64,000 bases of DNA from Frankia umida. GTDB taxonomy: Bacteria; Actinomycetota; Actinomycetes; Frankiales; Frankiaceae. Below are positions 17,496 to 29,300 of this stretch, one piece after another; positions within the stretch are counted from its first letter, which is position 1, and every line of letters starts with the position of its first letter. The translations under genes were made by a program, and so were the position numbers. Under the pieces are notes generated by a model. The model had not been told where the DNA came from. It made no database searches and worked only from the letters and a program-made list of their open reading frames with translations. Where the stretch lies: positions 140,448-204,447 of the forward strand of contig NZ_JALKFT010000010.1 of NCBI RefSeq assembly GCF_023242945.1, given 5' to 3'.

Positions 17496-18698
17496 TCAGA
17501 CGTCAAGGGCGGCGAGGCCGGGCAGGGCCTTGCCCTCGAGGTATTCGAGGCTGGCACCGCCACCGGTGGAGATGTGGCTGAAGCCGGCGTCGGGGATGCC
17601 CAGGGTGCGCACGGCGGCGGCCGAATCGCCCCCGCCGACGACGGAGAAGCCGGGGCCGGCCGCGATGGCCTCGGCGACCCCGCGGGTGCCCTCGGCGAAC
17701 GGGGCCAGTTCGAACACGCCCATCGGGCCGTTCCAGAAGACGGTGGCGGCGCCGGCGAGGCGGGCGGCGAACGCGGCGGTGGAGGCGGGGCCGATGTCCA
17801 GGCCGAGCCAGCCGTCGGGGATGGCGTCGGCGGCGACGGTCGCGGTGGCGGCGTCGGCGGCGAAGCGGTCGGCGACGACCACGTCGGTCGGCAGCACGAT
17901 CCGGTCGCCGCCCTCGGCCAGCAGCGCCGAGCAGGTGTCGATCATGTCGGCTTCGAGCAGGGAGGCGCCGACGCCGTGGCCGAGCGCGGCCAGGAAGGTG
18001 AAGCACATGCCGCCGCCGACGAGCAGGGCGTCGACCTTCGGCAGCAGGGCGCGGATCACGCCGAGCTTGTCGGAGACCTTCGAGCCACCGAGCACCACCG
18101 CGTACGGGCGGGCCGGGTCGCTGGACAGCCGGCGCAGCACGTCGAGTTCGGCGAGCACGAGGCTGCCGGCGGCGTGTGGCAGGTGCTTGGGCACGTCGAC
18201 GACGCTGGCGTGCGCGCGGTGCACGGCGCCGAAGGCGTCCCCGACGTAGAACTCGGCGAGCGCGGCCAGTTCGTCGGCGAACGCGGCCCGCACGGCGGCG
18301 TCCTTGCTGGTCTCACCCGGGTGGAAACGCAGGTTCTCCAGCAGCGCCACCTCGCCGTCGCCGAGGGCGGCGACGACCTTGCGGGCGTGCGCGCCGGCGA
18401 TGTCGCCGCTACCGTCGCCAGCGAAGGTGACCGGGCGTCCGAGCAGTTCGGCCAGCCGGGCGGCGACGGGTTCGAGGGAGTACTTCGCGTCCGGTTCGCC
18501 CTTGGGCCGACCCAGATGGGAGGTGACGATCACACGCGCGCCCCGGTCGAGCAGCGCGGTGATCGTCGGGAGGCTCGCCCGGACCCGGCCGTCGTCGGTG
18601 ATGCGCGGGGTGTCTCCCGTGCGGTCCAGCGGGACGTTGAGGTCGCAGCGGACCAGAACACGGTGCCCGGCGACCTGCAGGTCGTCGATCGTCCTCAC
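17496..18698 (-). CDS. pgk: Phosphoglycerate kinase
   Basis: The 400-residue glycolytic kinase moves the acyl phosphate of 1,3-bisphosphoglycerate to ADP. The N-terminal signature VLVRCDLNVPLD, SHLGRPKG and HFHPGETSKD-type substrate residues are visible, as are the C-terminal nucleotide site VVGGGDSAAAV and GGGASLEYLEG. The start is GTG at 18698 with GGAG about ten bases upstream. The length is typical. Confidence 0.97.
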   Translation of the reverse strand: MRTIDDLQVAGHRVLVRCDLNVPLDRTGDTPRITDDGRVRASLPTITALLDRGARVIVTSHLGRPKGEPDAKYSLEPVAARLAELLGRPVTFAGDGSGDIAGAHARKVVAALGDGEVALLENLRFHPGETSKDAAVRAAFADELAALAEFYVGDAFGAVHRAHASVVDVPKHLPHAAGSLVLAELDVLRRLSSDPARPYAVVLGGSKVSDKLGVIRALLPKVDALLVGGGMCFTFLAALGHGVGASLLEADMIDTCSALLAEGGDRIVLPTDVVVADRFAADAATATVAADAIPDGWLGLDIGPASTAAFAARLAGAATVFWNGPMGVFELAPFAEGTRGVAEAIAAGPGFSVVGGGDSAAAVRTLGIPDAGFSHISTGGGASLEYLEGKALPGLAALDV

Positions 18699-18789
18699 TC
18701 TGTGTTACTCCAGGGTTCGGGCCGGCTGGCCGGCGACGACGGACGGGCGGCAGTGACGCGGCGGGCCCGGTCGGACCGGGCCCGGCCGC

Positions 18790-18853
18790 GTGAACGAGCG
18801 AGGTGCGTGAGCGAAGTACGCGAACGAGGTGCGCGAACGAGGTGGACGAACGA
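18790..18853. repeat. Short tandem repeats between gap and pgk
   Basis: About five imperfect copies of a 12-bp unit GCGAACGAGGTG fill the gap between gap and pgk, immediately after the gap stop codon. They could affect mRNA structure between the two cistrons; no function is shown. Confidence 0.7.
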
Positions 18854-18854
18854 G

Positions 18855-19862
<1,008 letters not shown>

Positions 19863-20386
19863 GTCCTGAACTCTCCCTACCGTCGTGTGTCTCGTCGTTT
19901 TGACCGTCACGACACCGTTGCGCCATGACGCCGTTCGGTATGACGTTGTCGAGGGAGGAGCCTAACGAGTTCGCACATCATCGGCCGCAATCCGAACCGT
20001 GCGGTGTTGGTCTCCTCACACATGGCCGCATTTCCGCCACCCGGGACGACCGCGGACCAACGGCACCGGACCGCCGCCGCCGATCGGCCCCCACCCTGCT
20101 CGGACGGACCCCGAGCCAGCGACGATCCGATCCGCGGACCGACCGTGGCCGGGCCCGGCCGCCCGGCGGACAGCCCGGACAGGGACCACCACCCCGCCCC
20201 CTGTGGGCGATCACGATGGTGCCATCCCGGCACATTATTCCACTGCCGGTCGGGCCTGTTGATCAGCCTGGCGCGGCGTTGTCGGCCATGGTCCGGACCG
20301 GTCCCGACCGGACTCGTCAGGAGCACAATTCCGCGAACAAAGATCGAACGGAATGCCCGAAATGGACCGAATGACACGAGGGCTTG
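19863..20386. promoter_or_regulatory. Intergenic region upstream of gap
   Basis: This ~520 bp lies between the whiA stop and the gap start, both on the minus strand. It must carry the gap operon promoter and probably a whiA-operon terminator. I see no gene and no clear hexamers. AT content rises near 20325-20385, just past whiA. Confidence 0.4.
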
Positions 20387-21382
20387 TCAGGCGTTCTCCA
20401 GCAGATCCGGTGAGACGCTCGCCTCCGTGTTCGGGATGCCCAGGGCGTTCGCCCGCTTGTCGGCGAGCGCCAGCAGCCGACGAATCCGCCCGGCCACCGC
20501 GTCCTTGGTCAACGGCGGGTCTGCGAGCGCGCCCAGTTCCTCCAGGGACGCCTGGGCGTGCTCGAGACGTAGCCGTCCCGCGGCCAGCAGGTGTTCGGGG
20601 GCGTCCTGACCGAGGATGCGCATCGCGGCCTGGACCCGGGCCCCGGCCGCGACCGCCGCTCGCGCCGACCGACGCAGGTTCGCGTCGTCGAAGTTGGCCA
20701 GTCGGTTCGCGGTCGCCCGGACCTCCCGGCGCATCCGCCGTTCCTCCCAGGCCAGCAGGCTGTCGTGCGCCCCGATCCGGGTCAGCAGCGCCCCGATCGC
20801 GTCCCCGTCGCGGATCACCACCCGGTCCACCCCGCGCACATCGCGGCTCTTGGCCTGCACACCGAGCCGCCGCGCCGCGCCGACCAGCGCCAGCGCCGCC
20901 TCCGGCCCGGGCGAGGTGACCTCCAGCGAGCAGGACCGCCCCGGTTCGGTGAGCGACCCGTGGGCGAGGAACGCGCCCCGCCAGGCCGCCGCGGCGTCAC
21001 AGGCCGAACCGGTGACGACCTGCGGCGGCAGCCCACGCACGGGCCGGCCACGCTGGTCGAGCAGCCCGGTGGAGCGGGCCAGCTGTTCCCCGTCGCGTTC
21101 GACCCGCACGATGTAACGCACCGAGCGCCGCAACCCGCCCGCGGCGAGCACCGCCACGGTGGACGGGAAGCCGAACACCTCGGCGACCTCCCGGCGCAGC
21201 CGCCGCGCGGTCGCCCCCGTATCCAGCTCCGCCTCGACGACGATCCGGCCCCCGACGATGTGCAGACCGCCGCCGAAACGCAGCAACGCCGCCATCTCAG
21301 CCCGCCGGCAGCAGGGTTTAGCGACCCGCAACCGACTCAGTTCATCCTTGACGGTGGCCGTCATCGCCGCCACACCGATCAC
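20387..21382 (-). CDS. whiA: Sporulation/cell-division transcription factor WhiA
   Basis: The 331-residue WhiA has the N-terminal LAGLIDADG-derived domain (MTATVKDELSRL...CCRRAEMAALLRFGG) and a C-terminal helix-turn-helix (about residues 250-310, LGALADPPLTKDAVAGRIRRLLALA). In actinomycetes WhiA works with WhiB to activate sporulation septation genes. MTATVKDEL may be the real start, six codons in. The annotated ATG overlaps the yvcK stop by 4 bp, making it the last gene of uvrC-rapZ-yvcK-whiA. Confidence 0.95.
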   Translation of the reverse strand: MIGVAAMTATVKDELSRLRVAKPCCRRAEMAALLRFGGGLHIVGGRIVVEAELDTGATARRLRREVAEVFGFPSTVAVLAAGGLRRSVRYIVRVERDGEQLARSTGLLDQRGRPVRGLPPQVVTGSACDAAAAWRGAFLAHGSLTEPGRSCSLEVTSPGPEAALALVGAARRLGVQAKSRDVRGVDRVVIRDGDAIGALLTRIGAHDSLLAWEERRMRREVRATANRLANFDDANLRRSARAAVAAGARVQAAMRILGQDAPEHLLAAGRLRLEHAQASLEELGALADPPLTKDAVAGRIRRLLALADKRANALGIPNTEASVSPDLLENA

Positions 21383-22476
21383 TCCTTGGCTTCACCAGAT
21401 GAGGTCCGGCGGACGGCTCCGCCAGACGAAGGGCACCCGGACCGGGCGGCCCCGCCGACCGCCACCGCGGTCGTCTGCCGGGCCGAGTGCCTCGGATCTC
21501 CGTCCGCGAACACCGCCTGGAAGGCGGCCGCGAGCCGGATCGGATCGTGGATGGGCGCGCCGGGCACCCGTACCGGCGCCAGGTGCAGCCGGGCGCCCAG
21601 CAGAGCGGCCGCGGCCGCGAGCGGGGCGGGATCGGGCACCGCGGTGGGATCGGCGAGCACCACGTCCAGACGCAGTCCGGGCACGTGCCGGCGCAGCGCG
21701 TCGAGATGGGCCTGCGGGGTGTAACCGGCGGTCTCCCCTGGCTGCGCTGCCAGGTTCAGCACCATGAGCGTACGTCCGCGCGCCGAGGTGATCGCCTGAC
21801 GCATCCCGGGCACCAGCAGATGCGGCAGCATGCTGGTGTAGAGCGAGCCCGGGCCGAGTACCAGCCAGTCCGCCGCCCGCGCGGCCGCCACCGCCTCCCG
21901 GCAGGGCACCGGTGCGGCCGGCGCGACCCGCAGCCCCACCACCCGGCCGGTCGTGGTGGCCACCGCCGCCTGCCCGCGGACCTCGGCGGTCACCTCCGGC
22001 TCGCGCGGATCAAGCCCGGCGACATCGGCGACGATGTCGATGCCCGCCGTCGCCAGCGGCAGCACCCGGCCCCGTACCCCGAGCAGCGCGGCGGCCAGGT
22101 CCAGGGCTGCCACCGGCGATCCGGTGCGTTCGGCGAGGCCGGTGAGCACCAGGTTCCCGACCGCGTGTCCGGCCAGCGGACCGGGCCCGCCGAACCGGTG
22201 CTGGAACAGGTCGGCCCAGGTCGCCGGGTCACCGTCGGCGCCGGCGAGGGCCGCCAGCGCCATCCGCAGATCGCCCATGGGCAGGGCGCCGAGCTCACTG
22301 CGCAGCCGTCCCGACGAACCACCGTCATCACCGACGGTCACTACCGCGGTCAGGGCCGGGGTCAGTCGGCGCAGTGCCGCCAGGGAGGCGGCCAGACCGT
22401 GCCCGCCACCGAAGGCGACCACCGCCGGTGGCAGTCGGGCCTCGTCGTCCTCGTCGTCGAAACGGCTCACGCTCAC
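21379..22476 (-). CDS. yvcK: YvcK/CofD-like gluconeogenesis factor
   Basis: The 365-residue UDP-sugar-binding YvcK-family protein starts its fold with VVAFGGGHGLAASLAALRRL. It also shows TVGDDGGSSGRLR and GPGSLYTSMLPHLLVPGM, characteristic of the family. In Bacillus YvcK binds UDP-GlcNAc and affects envelope and carbon metabolism. It is coupled at both ends by 4-bp overlaps to rapZ and whiA, as is conserved across Gram-positives. Confidence 0.93.
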   Translation of the reverse strand: MSVSRFDDEDDEARLPPAVVAFGGGHGLAASLAALRRLTPALTAVVTVGDDGGSSGRLRSELGALPMGDLRMALAALAGADGDPATWADLFQHRFGGPGPLAGHAVGNLVLTGLAERTGSPVAALDLAAALLGVRGRVLPLATAGIDIVADVAGLDPREPEVTAEVRGQAAVATTTGRVVGLRVAPAAPVPCREAVAAARAADWLVLGPGSLYTSMLPHLLVPGMRQAITSARGRTLMVLNLAAQPGETAGYTPQAHLDALRRHVPGLRLDVVLADPTAVPDPAPLAAAAALLGARLHLAPVRVPGAPIHDPIRLAAAFQAVFADGDPRHSARQTTAVAVGGAARSGCPSSGGAVRRTSSGEAKE

Positions 22477-23342
22477 TCCCGACCCAGGTCGCGGTGCACG
22501 ACGCGAACGCCGATGCCGTCGGCGGCCAGACGCGCGCCGACCTGCTCGGCGATGGCGACGCTGCGGTGCTTGCCGCCGGTACAGCCGACCGCGAGGGTGA
22601 GGTACCGCTTGCCCTCGCGGGCGAACCCGTCGCCCATCAGATGCAGCAGCGCCGCGTACTGGTCGAGGAACTCCCGCGCGCCCGGCTGGGCGAGCACGTA
22701 GTCGCGGACCTGCGGGTCCCGTCCGGTGTAGGGGCGCAGCTCCTCGACCCAGTGGGGGTTGGGCAGGAAGCGGCAGTCGGCCACGAGGTCGGCGTCCAGG
22801 GGCAGCCCGTACTTGTAGCCGAACGAGACGACGGTGGCGTTGAGCCGGTGGGTACGCGGCTGACCGAACGCGGCGTCTATCTTCGCCCGCAGTTCGTGGA
22901 CGTTGAGGTCGGTCGTGTCCAGCACCAGGTCGGCCTCGCCGCGTAGTTCCGCGAGCAGTGTGCGCTCACGTCCGATGCCGTCGACGACCCGGCCGTCGCC
23001 CTGCAGCGGATGCGGCCGGCGGACGTGGTCGAACCGGCGGATCAGCGCGTCGTCGCTGGCCTCCAGGAACAGCATCCGGGGCTGCATGCCCCGGGTGTCC
23101 AGCGCCGCGACCGCCGCCCGCAGGTCGGAGAAGAACGCCCGCCCGCGGACGTCGACGACGACGGCGATCCGGCTGACCGCCCCACCGGAACGATGCCCCA
23201 GTTCGGCCATCGTGGACAGCAACGCGGGCGGCAGGTTGTCGACGACGAACCAGCCGAGGTCCTCCAGGCACTTGGCGGCCGTGCTGCGGCCGGCGCCGGA
23301 CAGCCCGGTGATGATGGCCAACTCGAGGGTCGGTGTGGTCAT
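22473..23342 (-). CDS. rapZ: RapZ-family nucleotide-binding protein
   Basis: The 289-residue P-loop protein has Walker A GLSGAGRSTAAKCLE at residues 13-27. The C-terminal RapZ domain contains SFGYKYGLPLDADLVADCRFLPNP and the near-terminal VGCTGGKHRSV motif. In E. coli RapZ controls GlmS through small RNAs; in actinobacteria the role is less clear. It overlaps uvrC and yvcK by 4 bp each. Confidence 0.94.
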   Translation of the reverse strand: MTTPTLELAIITGLSGAGRSTAAKCLEDLGWFVVDNLPPALLSTMAELGHRSGGAVSRIAVVVDVRGRAFFSDLRAAVAALDTRGMQPRMLFLEASDDALIRRFDHVRRPHPLQGDGRVVDGIGRERTLLAELRGEADLVLDTTDLNVHELRAKIDAAFGQPRTHRLNATVVSFGYKYGLPLDADLVADCRFLPNPHWVEELRPYTGRDPQVRDYVLAQPGAREFLDQYAALLHLMGDGFAREGKRYLTLAVGCTGGKHRSVAIAEQVGARLAADGIGVRVVHRDLGRE

Positions 23343-25663
23343 GGCGTCCGTCCCGCGTCGGCGTGGTCGAGGATCTCACCGGTCATCGGGTCGACGGCCG
23401 GGGCGGGCGCCGCGGGTTGCCCCGGCGCCGTGCGGGCGAGGGCCGTCACGATCGCCGCGGCGGTGCGCGGACCGATCCCGGAGACCTGAGCGAGCTCCTC
23501 CGCGCTGGCCGCGCGGATCTTCGCGACCGAACCGAACGCCCGCAGCAGCGCCTTGCGCCGCGTCTCACCGAGGCCTGGCACCTCGTCGAGCGCGGAGGCC
23601 ACCATCGCGGTGGAACGCTTCTGCCGGTGATAGGTGATCGCGAAGCGGTGTGCCTCGTCCCGCACCCGTTGTAGCAGGTAGAGGCCCTCGGATGTGCGCG
23701 GGAGGATCACCGGTTCGTCGCTGTCGGCAAGCCAGACCTCCTCCAGCCGCTTCGCGAGTCCACACAGTGCCACTCCGCCCGGCCCGTCGTCGATGCCGAG
23801 GTCGTTCAACGCCCGCGCGGCCGCCGCGACCTGCGGCGCCCCACCGTCCACGACGACGAGGTTCGGTGGGTAGGCGAACCGACGGGGACGTCCGGTGTCC
23901 GGATCGAGCGGCTGCCCACCCACGGCCGGCTCCCCCGCCGACCCGGCCGGGCTGGCTGAACTGGCTGAACTGGCTGAACTGGCTGGGTCGGCCGGGTCGG
24001 TCAGCTCCGCGGGCACCTCGCCGCTGGCCGGGATGCCGGCGATCTCACCGGTGCGCGACTGTTCGGCGAGGTAGCGGGAGAACCGTCGGTGGATCGTCTC
24101 GTACATGCTCGCGACGTCGTCCTGACCGCGGGCCTGCGCCCCCGAGGCGCCCCCACCGCTGTCTCCCGCGGCACCGGCGCCGCCGGCGAGCCCCCGGATG
24201 GAGAACCGGCGGTACTCGGACCTGCGGGCCAGGCCGTCCTCGAACACGACCATGCTGGCGACGATGTTGGTGCCCTGGGTGTTGGAGACGTCGAAGCACT
24301 CGATGCGCAGCGGCGCGTCCGGCAGGTCCAGGGCCTCCTGGAGTTCGGCCAGCGCGCGGCTGCGGGCGGTCAGGTCACTGGCCCGTTTCGTGCGGTGCAG
24401 GGCCAGCGCCTGACTGGCGTTGCGCTGCACCGTCTCGAGCAGGGTCCGCTTGTCGCCCCGCTGCGGGACCCGCAGCTCCACCCGGCCGCCGCGGACCACC
24501 GCGAGCAGTTCGGTCACCGCCTGGACGTCCGGGGGCAGCACCGGTAGCAGGATCTCGCGGGCGACACCGGCGCCCTCGACATCCACGCTGGCAAGCCCCG
24601 TGGGCCGGCGCGCGTCCCCCCGCACACCGCGGCCACCCACCGGACCGTCCGCGGCACCCGCCGGACCGTCCGCGGCACCGTCGACGTGAGCGGTGTCCTC
24701 GGCGCCGGGGATGGCGGGTGGTGCGATGCCCTCGAGGTAGTCCTGGGTGAGGAACTGCTCGACGAGGTCGGCGGTGGTCACGTCCTCGACCTTGTCGACC
24801 ACCCAGCCACGCTGGCCGCGGACCCGCCCACCCCGGACGTAGAAGATCGCGACCGCGGCCTCCAGATCGTCCTCGGCGAAGGCGATCACATCGGCGTCGG
24901 TGCCGTCGGGCAGCACGACCGCCTGCTTCTCGATCGCGCGGCGCAGCGCACCGGCGTCATCGCGCAGCCGGGCGGCCCGCTCGTATTCCTGGGCCGCCGC
25001 GGCGGCGCGCATGTCCTGCTCGATGCGGCGCAGGAACCGGCCCGTCTGGCCGGACATGAAGTCGCAGAAGTCCTCGACGATCGCCCGGTGCTCGGCGGCG
25101 TCGACCCGTCCGACGCACGGCGCGCTGCACCGGTCGATGTAGCCGAGCAGACACGGCCGGCCCACCTGCCCGGCGCGGCGGAACACCCCGGCCGAACAGG
25201 TCCGCGCCGGGAACACCCGCAGCAGCTGATCCAGGGTCTCCCGGATCGCCCAGGCATGGACATACGGCCCGAAGTACCGCACGCCCTTGCGCTTTGGCCC
25301 CCGCATGACCTGCAGGCGCGGGAACTCCTCGTGAAGGGTCACGGCGAGACTCGGATAGCTCTTGTCATCGCGGTAGCGGACGTTGAACCGCGGGTCGAAC
25401 TCCTTGATCCAGGTGAACTCGAGCTGTAGTGCCTCGACCTCGGTGGCGACCACCGTCCACTCGACACCGCAGGCCGTCCGCACCATCTGCTGGGTGCGGG
25501 GATGCAGCGTGTGCGGGGCGGCGAAGTAGTTCGCGAGCCGGGAGCGCAGGTTCTTGGCCTTGCCGACGTACAGCACGCGGCCATGCTCGTCACGGAAGCG
25601 GTAGACGCCGGGGGTCTCGGGGATCGACCCCGGCGCAGGCCGGTAGGACGCCGGATCAGCCAT
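23339..25663 (-). CDS. uvrC: Excinuclease ABC subunit C
   Basis: This 774-residue UvrC makes the dual incisions in nucleotide excision repair. It has an N-terminal GIY-YIG domain (TPGVYRFRDEHGRVLYVGKAKNL, about residues 18-40), the cysteine cluster CLLGYIDRCSAPC, a UvrB-interacting region, the RNase H-like nuclease (IECFDVSNTQGTN...VVVDGG) and C-terminal helix-hairpin-helix motifs. It is ~100-150 residues longer than usual because of low-complexity inserts: a Gly/Ala/Asp run near 24600-24700, a Gly/Ala run near 24140-24190 and a Ser/Ala run (SSASSASSAS) near 23950-23990. It heads the operon with rapZ-yvcK-whiA. Confidence 0.95.
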   Translation of the reverse strand: MADPASYRPAPGSIPETPGVYRFRDEHGRVLYVGKAKNLRSRLANYFAAPHTLHPRTQQMVRTACGVEWTVVATEVEALQLEFTWIKEFDPRFNVRYRDDKSYPSLAVTLHEEFPRLQVMRGPKRKGVRYFGPYVHAWAIRETLDQLLRVFPARTCSAGVFRRAGQVGRPCLLGYIDRCSAPCVGRVDAAEHRAIVEDFCDFMSGQTGRFLRRIEQDMRAAAAAQEYERAARLRDDAGALRRAIEKQAVVLPDGTDADVIAFAEDDLEAAVAIFYVRGGRVRGQRGWVVDKVEDVTTADLVEQFLTQDYLEGIAPPAIPGAEDTAHVDGAADGPAGAADGPVGGRGVRGDARRPTGLASVDVEGAGVAREILLPVLPPDVQAVTELLAVVRGGRVELRVPQRGDKRTLLETVQRNASQALALHRTKRASDLTARSRALAELQEALDLPDAPLRIECFDVSNTQGTNIVASMVVFEDGLARRSEYRRFSIRGLAGGAGAAGDSGGGASGAQARGQDDVASMYETIHRRFSRYLAEQSRTGEIAGIPASGEVPAELTDPADPASSASSASSASPAGSAGEPAVGGQPLDPDTGRPRRFAYPPNLVVVDGGAPQVAAAARALNDLGIDDGPGGVALCGLAKRLEEVWLADSDEPVILPRTSEGLYLLQRVRDEAHRFAITYHRQKRSTAMVASALDEVPGLGETRRKALLRAFGSVAKIRAASAEELAQVSGIGPRTAAAIVTALARTAPGQPAAPAPAVDPMTGEILDHADAGRTP

Positions 25664-25914
25664 GAACCGAGCCTACGGCGACCATCATCCTGGACGGGCA
25701 GCACCTGCACGTAACCATTTCATCACGCATAGCGTGCGACCTGGTCGGCGGGGGTCCGGTTCCCGACGTCGGGACGGTCCGGCAGCGCCTCAGCAATCGA
25801 GGACGTAAAGTGATCACATCCACACCTTCCGGTGTTCGGGGCTCTCCCGCTGGCGCCCGACGCGCGAGGCTGCGACCCTCGACACACCGGATGGCGAACC
25901 GAGGGAGCCAGCAC

Positions 25915-26328
25915 GTGTTTGGAAAGGACGTCACCGCGGAGTTCGTCGTGGACGACGGCGCCAACAGCGGGCGGGTGACGGTGTTCCAGATCTGCTGGCG
26001 GGCCTGCGATCCGCTGGCCGTGTCGCTGACCCTGATATCCCGACCGGAGCACCCCGCCCTGCCCCAGGGTCACTGGGTGGCGCCACGTGACGCGCTGCGC
26101 ACAGGCCTGGAGCGCACCGTCGGCGACGGCGACGTGCGCATCGGCCCCGACCCCGAGCAGCGCGGCATCCGCCTCGACCTGGCCGACGGCGAGAAGAGCA
26201 AGGTGGTCGTGCTGGCCACGGCGCCGCTGCGCCGTTTCCTCGACCGCACCGAGCGGCTCGTGCCCACCGGCCAGGAGCACACCGAGCAGGAGCTCGACAC
26301 CGTGCTCGCCGACCTCCTCCAGGACTGA
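25915..26328 (+). CDS. SsgA-like sporulation/cell division regulator (SALP)
   Basis: The 137-residue protein has the SsgA-like pattern: a basic/valine-rich start, then RACDPLAVSLTL, an aromatic-R-D-A-L-R segment (WVAPRDALRTGLER) and the signature GDGDVRIGPDPEQRG. SALPs localise cell-division and peptidoglycan proteins during sporulation in filamentous actinomycetes. GTG at 25915 has GGGAG about eight bases upstream; ATG at 25891 is an alternative. It is monocistronic, between uvrC and uvrA. The family match is by motif only, and it cannot be assigned to a specific SsgA-G subtype. Confidence 0.75.
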   Translation: MFGKDVTAEFVVDDGANSGRVTVFQICWRACDPLAVSLTLISRPEHPALPQGHWVAPRDALRTGLERTVGDGDVRIGPDPEQRGIRLDLADGEKSKVVVLATAPLRRFLDRTERLVPTGQEHTEQELDTVLADLLQD

Positions 26329-26392
26329 CCGCCGCCCGCGCCGCGGCCAGTCGCCGCGGCGGCCGACCGGCACCGGCGCGGCGGGCGCGGCC

Positions 26393-29300
26393 TTAGCGGG
26401 CCGCGGCCTCGGCGACGCGTTCGCGCCGGATACCCGCGCCCTCGCCATCTTCGCCCCCGACACCTTCGCCCCCGGCACCTTCGCCCCCGACACCGCCGCC
26501 CTCGACACCGCCACCCCTGGCACCCCGGCCGCCACCGTCCGTACCGGCGACCCGGCCGCCACCGTCCGTACCGGCGACCCGGCCGCCAAGAATCTCGCGC
26601 AGGAACACCGCGGTATGGCTTTCAGTGACCGCGGCCACACTTTCCGGTGTGCCCTGTGCCACGACCCGACCGCCGCCGGTGCCACCCTCGGGACCCATGT
26701 CGATGACCCAGTCAGCGGTTTTGATCACGTCGAGGTTGTGCTCGATGACGATGACGGTGTTGCCCGCGTCGACCAGCCGGCCGAGTACCCCGAGCAGTTT
26801 GCGAATGTCCTCGAAGTGCAACCCGGTCGTCGGCTCGTCCAGGACGTAGACGGTGCGGCCGGTGGAGCGGCGCTGTAGTTCGGCGGCGAGTTTCACCCGT
26901 TGCGCCTCGCCACCGGACAGCGTCGGTGCCGGCTGGCCCAGCCGGACGTACCCAAGCCCGACGTCGTTGAGGGTGCGCAGGTGACGGGCGATCGCCGGCA
27001 CCGCGGCGAAGAACTCGGCGGCCTCCTCGATCGGCATGTCGAGCACGTCGGCGATGCTGCGGTTCTTGTAGTGCACTTCCAGGGTCTCCCGGTTGTAGCG
27101 CGCACCGTGGCAGACCTCACACGGCACGTACACGTCCGGAAGGAAGTTCATCTCGATCTTGATGGTGCCGTCGCCGGAGCAGGCCTCACATCTGCCGCCC
27201 TTGACGTTGAACGAGAACCGGCCGGGCTGGTAGCCGCGCACCTTCGCCTCGGTCGTCTCGGCGAACAGCCGGCGGACGTGGTCGAACACGCCGGTGTAGG
27301 TGGCCGGATTCGATCGCGGGGTGCGCCCGATCGGCGACTGGTCGACCCGGACGGCCTTGTCCAGCTCCTCGAGGCCGCTGACGGTGCGGTGGCGGCCCGG
27401 CACCTCGCGGGCGCCGTTGAGCCGGTTCGCGAGCACCGCCGCGAGGATGTCGTTGACCAGCGTCGACTTGCCCGACCCGGACACACCGGTGACGGCGACG
27501 AAGCAGCCGAGCGGGAACGAGACCGTGACATCGCGCAGGTTGTGCTCCCGGGCCCCGTGCACCGTGAGCGAGCGACCCTTCGTCGGAACACGGCGGATGT
27601 CAGGGACCGGGATCTGCCGACGCCCCGACAGGTAGGCGCCGGTCATCGACTCCTCGCTGGCCAGCAGCTCCTCCACCGGCCCGGACACGACGACCCGCCC
27701 GCCGTGCTCGCCGGCACCGGGACCGATGTCGACCACCCAGTCGGACGCGCGAATCGTGTCCTCGTCGTGCTCGACGACGATGAGGGTGTTGCCAAGGTCA
27801 CGCAGACGCTCGAGGGTCTGGATGAGCCGGCGGTTGTCCCGCTGGTGCAGGCCGATGGACGGCTCGTCCAGCACGTACAGCACGCCGACGAGCCCGGAGC
27901 CGATCTGGGTGGCGAGCCGGATGCGCTGCGCCTCCCCGCCGGCCAGCGTGCCCGCGGCCCGGTCCAGCGAGAGATAGTCCAGACCGACGTCGAGCAGGAA
28001 CGACAGCCGGGCGTCGACCTCCTTGAGCACCCGACCGGCGATCACCTGCTCCCGCTCGGTGAGTTCCAGGCCGCGCAGGAACTCGGCGCACTCCCCGATC
28101 GCCATCCCCGACACCTCGGCGATCGAACGCGCCCCGAGGGTGACCGCGAGCGACTCGGGCTTGAGCCGCGCACCGCGGCACGTCGGGCACGGCACATCGC
28201 GCATGTACCCCTCGTACCGCTCGCGGCTGCTGTCCGACTCGGCCTCGCGGTGGCGGCGGCCGATGAAGCCGATCACACCTTCGAAGGACGCGTAGTAGGA
28301 CCGCTTGCGCCCGTAGCGGTTGGTGTAGCCGACGTGGATCTCGGTGTCGCCGCTGCCGTGCAGCACCGCCTTGCGGGCCCGCTCGGGCAGCCCCTCCCAG
28401 GGCGTGTCCATCCGGAAGCTGAGGTCCTCGGCGAGCGCGGTGAGCAGCCGCTCGAAGTACTCCTTGTTGTGCCCACCGGCCCACGGCGCCACCGCGCCCT
28501 GCGCCAGCGACAGCGTCGGGTCGGGAACGACGAGCTCCGGGTCGACCTCCTTGCGGGTGCCGATGCCGGAGCAGTCCGGGCAGGCGCCGTAGGGCGAGTT
28601 GAACGAGAACGACCGCGGTTCCAGCTCCTCGAACGACAGGTCGTCGTACATGCAGGCCAGATGTTCGGAGTACATCCGCTCGCGGTCGGGATCGTCAGCG
28701 GGCCGGTCGACGAAGTCGACGAGCACCAGGCCCCCACCCAGACGCAGCGCGGTCTCCACCGAGTCGGTCAGACGCTGCTTGGCCGACGCCTTCGCCGCCA
28801 ACCGGTCGACGACGACCTCGATGGTGTGCTTGCGCTGCTTGGCGAGCTTGGGCACGTCGGTGAGGGCGACGACGTCGCCGTCGACCCGGGCGCGGGCGAA
28901 GCCGGAGCTCTGGAGCTCGGCGAACAGGTCGACGTACTCACCCTTGCGCCCGCGCACCACCGGGGCGAGCAGCTGGAAACGGGTGCCCTCGGGCAGCTCG
29001 AGCAGCCGGTCGACGATCTGCTGGGGCGTCTGCCGGGCGATCGGCCGCCCGCATTTCGGACAGTGCGGGCGGCCCGCGCGGGCGTAGAGCAGCCGCAGGT
29101 AGTCGTACACCTCGGTGATCGTGCCGACGGTGGACCGCGGGTTGCGCGAGGTCGACTTCTGGTCGATGGACACCGCCGGGGACAGGCCCTCGATGAAATC
29201 CACATCCGGCTTGTCCATCTGACCGAGGAACTGGCGGGCGTAGGCCGACAGCGACTCGACGTAACGCCGCTGCCCCTCGGCGAAGATCGTGTCGAAGGCG

